NCBI GenBank assembly: GCA_049966915.1
Contig: JBMFTS010000032.1
Span: forward strand, 1-8,586
Origin: JAGDXZ01 sp049966915
GTDB taxonomy: Archaea > Micrarchaeota > Micrarchaeia > Micrarchaeales > CABMGC01
Reading direction: 5' to 3'
Length of the DNA: 8,586 nt
Shown here: positions 1 through 5,300 of the stretch, piece after piece
Layout: the number at the start of each line of letters is the position of its first letter
Position numbering within the stretch: the first letter of the stretch is position 1
Program-made: the position numbers and the translations under genes
The notes under the pieces: model-generated
Told to the model about the DNA's origin: nothing
The model's database searches: none
What the model saw: the letters and a program-made list of their open reading frames with translations, nothing else

Positions 1-682
1 TTGTTGAAAGGACAGCCTGCTGTTCAGCATTCTTTTTGTTTCTGTACCTGTTTATAGCATTGACTTTTCCACCAGAATAGATTGCAACCTTCTTGCCATC
101 GAAAACAGTCGCAAGATTTTTCACTCCAAGGTCTATGTATAGATTGCCATTTGGTACCGATTCCTGCTGCTCCTTTACATCGATCACTATCGATGCATAC
201 CATTTGTCAGTTTTATACAATTCGATGTATTTTACAATCCCGTTGTATCGCAGATTTGGGATTTTAAGTTCAAGGCAGGACAAACCTTTTTCTTCTCTGT
301 ACTTCATCGACATCGGAACCGCCAAGATGTTTCCATCAATCTTTATCTGCTGGGATTTGAAGGGTATTACCCATGCCGTGTTCTTCTTGTGGTATCTTGG
401 ATATTTTGCATTTGCATTGTTTCTGCGGAGTTTAAGGAATGACTTTATTGCACCTTCGACTTTCTGCAATACTGCCTGCGCCGTCTGGGAAGGCAGCAAT
501 GCATACAGCACGTTGTCCTTTAGGATATTGCAGAGGTCATAATAGAAGTAGAATTTTTTCTCTTTCTTGTATCTTTGCGTGCTTTCATACAGCGCAGAAT
601 TATACAATCCGTTGGTTATTTTTGCGAGATTGTCCAATATTTCATAATCGCCCTCCACCTTTACAACCTGAGTTAGCTTCAT
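1..682 (-). CDS. tnpB: TnpB/OrfB nuclease of an IS200/IS605-type element, N-terminal part, truncated by the window edge
   Basis: The minus strand is open from ATG at 682-680 to the left edge: 227 codons, no stop. An in-frame TAA directly precedes the ATG, which fixes the start. Residues 182-190 read YIDLGVKNL and are followed by ATVFDG. This is the RuvC-I motif of TnpB/OrfB, with D184 as the expected first catalytic aspartate. The N-terminal half has the family look: residues 1-27 start MKLTQVV and contain ITNGLYNSAL, and KYPRYHKKN lies near residues 93-101. Family members are usually about 360-430 residues, so the bridge region, RuvC-II, zinc finger and RuvC-III should lie beyond the window. 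TnpB is an RNA-guided DNA nuclease that uses a reRNA made from the element's right end, which would also be off-window. The gene looks more AT-rich than the surface-protein genes, as expected for an acquired element. Family assignment is firm; activity cannot be judged. Confidence 0.93.
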   Translation of the reverse strand, partial: MKLTQVVKVEGDYEILDNLAKITNGLYNSALYESTQRYKKEKKFYFYYDLCNILKDNVLYALLPSQTAQAVLQKVEGAIKSFLKLRRNNANAKYPRYHKKNTAWVIPFKSQQIKIDGNILAVPMSMKYREEKGLSCLELKIPNLRYNGIVKYIELYKTDKWYASIVIDVKEQQESVPNGNLYIDLGVKNLATVFDGKKVAIYSGGKVNAINRYRNKKNAEQQAVLST

Positions 683-698
683 TTACTTCACTACCATA

Positions 699-710
699 CT
701 ATATATTTAG
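699..710 (-). promoter_or_regulatory. TATA-like box of tnpB (predicted leaderless transcript)
   Basis: The minus strand reads CTAAATATATAG, centred about 22 nt before the tnpB ATG. Archaeal TATA boxes sit roughly 25 nt before the transcription start, so transcription should begin at or within a few bases of the ATG. No Shine-Dalgarno-like sequence of any strength is present, which fits leaderless expression. Confidence 0.5.
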
Positions 711-727
711 TTACAATTAATAAATTT

Positions 728-740
728 ATGCGTTTCGCAT
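728..740. repeat. Small perfect palindrome next to the IS hairpin
   Basis: ATGCG TTT CGCAT forms a 5-bp stem with a 3-nt loop, 4 bp inside the element from the main hairpin. It lies upstream of the tnpB promoter. It could be part of the transposon end structure or a binding site; nothing in the window decides between these. Confidence 0.45.
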
Positions 741-744
741 TCAT

Positions 745-764
745 CCCGCGATTCAAATCGTGGG
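745..764 (-). repeat. Subterminal hairpin of the IS left end
   Basis: An 8-bp inverted repeat (745-752 against 757-764) encloses a 4-nt loop. On the minus strand, the presumed transposing strand, the stem is CCCACGAT / ATCGCGGG with a single internal A-C mismatch; on the plus strand this position is a G-T wobble. Imperfect stems of this size near the ends are what Y1 transposases of the IS200/IS605 family bind as single-stranded DNA. The tetramer AAAG touches the stem on its 5' side, as in IS608. Confidence 0.75.
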
Positions 765-801
765 CTTTCTGCTAAGCATTTTGTAAGGTTTTCCAATCTT
801 G

Positions 802-2271
802 TCATTTTTTCTTGCTCTTAAACGTAGCCGGATTTTGAATGTTTGCAAAGTAATTTGCCCACAGTTCTTCTTGGTTTGGCACCTTTGGCTCTTTTTCTTC
901 TGGTTTTTTAATAACCAGCGCCTCTTGGTTTTGAGTGTCAAACGTCAATTCTGCCCGCTTTGCCATTTCTGTTTTTATCTGCTCATACGCGCCGGCAGGG
1001 CCTTTGTGAACCAGCGCAGACACGACATTTGTGAATCTTGGCGAGTAGTTCCATTCCTCATTCAAATTGGCAAACTGTGCCTTGGCTTTGCCGAAATCGC
1101 CGGTGACAAGCCCTGCCAACCCCGCCGCAACGCCCAGAGCGGCGTACTTTGCCATTCTTGTCTGGCTGGAATAGCCCCTTATCCGGTCGTACAGTTGATC
1201 ACTGGTAAGTTTGCCAGCAGCAAAATCTTGTTGAATTGAGCGGAGGCTCTCCGCCTTCTTCAATTCTGTTTCCGCATTTATGCGAAGTTCGTTTAATTCG
1301 GTCCCCACATTTGTGCGAGATTCGGTCTTTCCTATTACTTCTTCGGCCTTTTTTCTTATTTCTTTGGCGCTTCCTACTACTTCTTTAAGATAATTGAGAT
1401 TTTGTCTTACTTCTTTTGGATGACGCAATCGCTCTGTAAACCTACGCAAAACTTTATTATAATTATCCACGGCATCAGTATACTTTTTCAATTTGTTTTC
1501 TGTTTCGGTTTTTTTTGCGCTGGCGTTCTTCAAGATGTCTTCCGGCTTTGTGGCTGCGTACCCTGTAGCCGTAAGCGCGGCAAGCATGTCTAGGTTGCTG
1601 TTTTTGCCTTCCTTCGCCTTTTCCTCGGGCTTCACTCCTCTCAAATTTTTCTGCCAAACAGCCAGTGGGGAATTGCCGGTTATGCTTGCTTTGCTTGTCA
1701 TTACCCTGTATTTAACCTGATCCCTTATTAAGCGCACCCTGCCTGTATTTGCTCCTGCTGCGTTTCCAATTATGACTCCTTTTAAAATCTGCCCTGGGTT
1801 TAGAATTTGGCTTTTTGCTGCTGTTTTCATGTTTTTTATGCTGTTTATTTTCTCCGTGTTTGCAGCAAACTCCTGCTTGTGCTGCTGCTCAAGCCGCTTT
1901 ACATTTACCGGATTGTTTAGGTTTTGCCTAAGCTGCTGCTTGTTCACATTGTCAATTCTGCGTGCCTTTGCCGCCTTTGCGAACTTGGCTCCCACGCCCG
2001 GAACCCTGCCGCCAAGGTTCAAGTTTTTCGAAAAGGCCATGTACGGCGACCTGCCAAGCACAGAGCCCTTTTTAGTCATGCTGCCCGCTCCTACAAGCGT
2101 GCTTATGCCGAATATGGCAAATAGGTCGTAGCCGCGCATAAGCCCTGCAGCCGCTGCTATCAATATGATTATTATCATTATGGGTATGAGCGCGTTCACT
2201 GCGCCGAACGAGAGCAGCACGCTCACAAACAGCACAACGCCCAGCATAGCGCCCACAGTAATATTATGCAT
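802..2271 (-). CDS. Membrane protein with three N-terminal helices and a long basic, partly coiled-coil domain; function unknown
   Basis: An open frame of 489 residues ends in TGA at 804-802. Three hydrophobic segments lie at about residues 7-25, 28-44 and 48-63. MTKK follows at 65-68, which by the positive-inside rule puts the rest in the cytoplasm. The remainder is rich in Lys, Arg, Gln and Asn. Residues about 245-350 are strongly charged with heptad-like spacing, suggesting long helices or coiled coil. A weak hydrophobic stretch (about 375-390, AALGVAAGLAGLV) could be another membrane or amphipathic helix. The C-terminus is KPEEKEPKVP followed by a Lys tail. M1 is the first ATG; M9 (2247) is an alternative placed better relative to the TATA-like box. 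It follows the giant surface-protein gene by 55 bp on the same strand, so the two may be co-transcribed. No known family was recognised. A subunit or anchor of a surface or secretion complex is only a guess. Confidence 0.92.
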   Translation of the reverse strand: MHNITVGAMLGVVLFVSVLLSFGAVNALIPIMIIIILIAAAAGLMRGYDLFAIFGISTLVGAGSMTKKGSVLGRSPYMAFSKNLNLGGRVPGVGAKFAKAAKARRIDNVNKQQLRQNLNNPVNVKRLEQQHKQEFAANTEKINSIKNMKTAAKSQILNPGQILKGVIIGNAAGANTGRVRLIRDQVKYRVMTSKASITGNSPLAVWQKNLRGVKPEEKAKEGKNSNLDMLAALTATGYAATKPEDILKNASAKKTETENKLKKYTDAVDNYNKVLRRFTERLRHPKEVRQNLNYLKEVVGSAKEIRKKAEEVIGKTESRTNVGTELNELRINAETELKKAESLRSIQQDFAAGKLTSDQLYDRIRGYSSQTRMAKYAALGVAAGLAGLVTGDFGKAKAQFANLNEEWNYSPRFTNVVSALVHKGPAGAYEQIKTEMAKRAELTFDTQNQEALVIKKPEEKEPKVPNQEELWANYFANIQNPATFKSKKK

Positions 2272-2277
2272 TTTCCC

Positions 2278-2286
2278 ATATATAAA
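2278..2286 (-). promoter_or_regulatory. TATA-like box before the 489-residue membrane protein gene
   Basis: The minus strand reads TTTATATAT, ending 6 nt before the annotated ATG at 2271. With usual archaeal spacing, transcription would start near 2256, inside the first codons, and the first usable ATG would be codon 9 (2247). Either the gene has its own promoter and starts at M9, or it starts at M1 and is read from the upstream gene. No clear Shine-Dalgarno sequence supports M1. Confidence 0.35.
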
Positions 2287-2326
2287 TATGATGTTAGGCA
2301 GGTGCTGAAGCCGCGGCGCTATGCCG

Positions 2327-5300
2327 CTACTGCTTCTGCCTTTTAGCGATTATCGCAGCGGCTGCCGCCGCAATGGCGATTAGCGCAATGGCGCTTACGC
2401 TTCCGAAGCTCAGATAGTACTCGCCTATCTGCACGTTCGCATAGGTTTCATTTGGCGCGTCGAAGTAATTCAACTCGTTGGAGGTGATGGCTCCGGAATA
2501 TGGCGCGGCAAGGTTTATGTCGTTCGCTTCTAGCGCAAGAGGCACAAGCTTCGCCTCGAGCGGCTGCATAGGCGTTCCATAGTATTTTGCTATGATCTCG
2601 CCGTTGCCCAGCGAGGCACCGCCGCCGCACGCCACGACGTTGGCGCTGAATTGGCCTTGCGAGTTTGTCTTGGCTATCGCGAACAAGCCGAGCTGCGACG
2701 TGCATATGCCTGTGCCATTCGGATATATGGGCACGCAGTACTGTGTTGCGCCAGAGCCTGTGCTGGGGCAAGCCGTGCCAGAATATATGTTGCATGACAT
2801 ATAGTTCTGTGCAAGCATGCTGCTTGGCGGCGGATTGCACTCGCCAAGGGCATTGTATGCCGGCGCGTAGGTTTCGGTGTTTGCGTTTGCAGTGAGCCCG
2901 TACCAATCTGGGTTTGACATAATGCAGTTAGGATTTGCGCTGCTTGCCGCGCTCTGGCCGTTTATGCTCAGCGTGTTGGCGCCATAAGAGCAAAGTATCG
3001 CGTTGGCAGGGTCAAGAACGGCGTTGTAGCCTATGAAGTTTATGTCCCTGTCGTAGTAAAGGTAGATGTCTTGGTCGCTCAGCGGCTCTGGCGTGCCGCC
3101 CAAAGCTGAGCTAGGCGCGTATGCAGTGCCCTGCACTTCTATCGTCGTTTTGTTGTAGTTGGATGTGCTCACTATTGGCGTTGCATTTATGCTTATCAAC
3201 GTGGTTTTGGCTATGTCTAATGGCACCGGCGCGGCTATGGTGTTGTTTAGTCTGTCGTTGAACAAGAAGGTGAACATTCTGAAGCCGAGGTTGGCGTAGC
3301 TGAGGTTCAGCGTAAGCTTGCTCATGTACGTAACATACTGGTAGAAGTTGAAAAGCGGCACCTCGGTGATTCCCGGATTTGGAACATAGCCTATGGGCGC
3401 TCCGCTGCCCGTATTCTGCAAGCCTGACGGCTCTATTATTTCGTATGCCGGCGCAGTGTATTGGGTTGTTGAGCCTGGCGTTCCGTATTGTTGCTCGTAT
3501 TGCAAAATGCTGTATTCGAGCTGCTGCGTGTAGTTTACTTGCTGCTGCGTGTTTTGGCTGCAATCTTCTTCAGGCATGCCGCTCGCGCTTTGCGCGTTTG
3601 TGCATTCTGTCACGTTCGCGCTGACATAGCCGAAAAGCCTGTTGTTCTCTATGTAGTAGAACAGGTTCGGAGGCATTATCGAATCTTTCAAGTTTGGCAC
3701 GTAAAGGCCGCCGCTGTAGGCGTTTTTGAGGTATGTGCCCGCGTTTTCAACCACCGTCTGGAGCTGGTTTGAATGCGCGTTTACCAGAGCGTATGAAAAC
3801 ACGGTTTCGTGATTCTGCTGCGTGCTGAAGGAAGGCGGAGAGCCTCCTGAAGCAACAAACTCGCCAAGGTAATCAGGCGGGTCGCAACTGCTGCTGGGCG
3901 TAGTCGTTTCTTTGCCGGTAAGCGTGTTTACAGTTGTTACGCTTACAACTTGGCTGTCTCCCCACTGCTGGTTGAGCGTATACGAATAGGAATAAGGAAC
4001 TAGCAGCTTGCCGTTTATGCCTGTGCTGAGCACAGTCCCTGCATTTGGCGTTTGCGTTTGCGTAGTGCCTATGTATATGGTTTCGCTCGCCGAATTGCCG
4101 TTGCTCGTTGCGGCTAGCGTGTATTCGCCAGGGCTCAGTTGATCCTGCGAGCATATGCTCGCCAGGTCGAGGCTTGCTGATCCGGTCATGGTGTTGCTTG
4201 CGATTGTGCCGCCTCCTTGCTGCAGGCTTATTGTCACCTGGCCGCTGCTTGTACTTGCAGACGCCATGTCTGGCGCTGGCAGGCAGCTCGATGTTTCTTG
4301 ATTTTCAATAAGATATTGCGAAGCGACGCTCAGCGAAGGCGCATTTGTTATTGTTATGCTGCTAGTGGTCTGCTTGCCAGTGTCGGTGTCAAGCGCTTCT
4401 ACGCTTACGCTGCCGGGGCTTATGCACGCCGCCTGCGTGTTGCAAATAGTGTACGCCACTGTGCCAGTGCTTTCGGCTACGACATTGCCATTTATGAGCA
4501 GCTCTATGTTGTCGTTGTTGCTTGCAGTGGAAGAGATGAGGTCGGTTTGGCCATACGGCACGCTCGTATATTGTATGCGCAGCGAAGGCGGTCCGGCGCT
4601 GTAATAGCCGGCGCCTATGGCCTGCGTGGCGCTGACCGAATTAAGAAGGCCAAGAAATGTTATGAGCTGAGTGGAGCCCGCATTTTCGACGTAGCGGAAC
4701 GGGTCGGAAACAGTGTACACTGGCGGGTTCATGTAGGAAACGCTTGCAAGGTATTTGCACGCGCCGATGTATGAATTGTCATCCACGTAGCACGTGTAAG
4801 GCGGGTTTCCAGCGAAGAATTTCGTATAATTCTGCACATTCAGCCTGGTGGCAACAACAAGCTCGTCGTAATAAGGATAATCGAAGCCGCTTGAGCCGAA
4901 AAAGCCGTAGGATTGAGGCGTCTTTTTAAGCAGGAGGTTCACAGTGTCGTTGTAATTTACCGAAAAGCCAACTGTGGGCCAGCCGAATCCCTGCGTGGTG
5001 TCGCCGAAGTATGCGTGCACCATTGGGCCTATGGGCGCGTAGCCGCCGTCATATGTGCTTGGCAAATTGCCAGGATGGTATGTGCAGGAGTCGCTTGAGC
5101 AGAACGTGTATGGCGTTTTGCCTATTGTGATGTTTGCCGATATGGGCCAGCCGTAAGGCGCAAAAGTGGAGTTGCTTGTTACCGCAAGGCTGTATGCCGT
5201 TTTGGAAGCAGTGGCTGTATTGGAAACGCACGTCCATTCATAACTCTGGAAGCCTGCCCTGCTGCTTACGGGCGATGCCTGCAACGTGCACTGCGCGCTT

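Larger units (their letters stand above)
1..782 (-). mobile_element. IS200/IS605-type element, left end and tnpB, incomplete (no tnpA in window)
   Basis: The element is inferred from tnpB plus a left end resembling IS608. Read on the minus strand, TTAC (786-783) is followed by 18 nt ending in AAAG (768-765), then an imperfect hairpin (764-745). In IS608, cleavage occurs after TTAC, about 19 nt before the hairpin, and AAAG at its foot recognises TTAC. On that model the element starts at 782 and extends leftwards out of the window. Only about 100 bp separate the tip from tnpB, too little for a tnpA of about 130-150 codons. It is therefore either a tnpB-only (IS1341-like) element mobilised in trans, or tnpA lies beyond the left edge. 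The exact tip is inference. Confidence 0.7.

Noticed and set aside
93..542. Plus-strand frame of 149 codons
   Set aside because: It is antisense to tnpB, whose RuvC-I motif and uninterrupted frame identify the true coding strand.
728..764. Hairpins considered as a CRISPR repeat or a tRNA fragment
   Set aside because: There is a single copy of each, no spacer periodicity and no cloverleaf. Their position beside tnpB is explained by a transposon end.
2313..2327. Short GC hairpin (GCGGC / GCCGC) at the stop of the giant gene, considered as a terminator
   Set aside because: The stem is only 5 bp and no T-tract follows, so it does not look like an archaeal terminator.
4217..4774. Plus-strand frame of 185 codons antisense to the Ig-like part of the giant gene
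   Set aside because: It has no start signals, a Cys/Arg/Ala-rich composition and lies wholly within a better supported gene.
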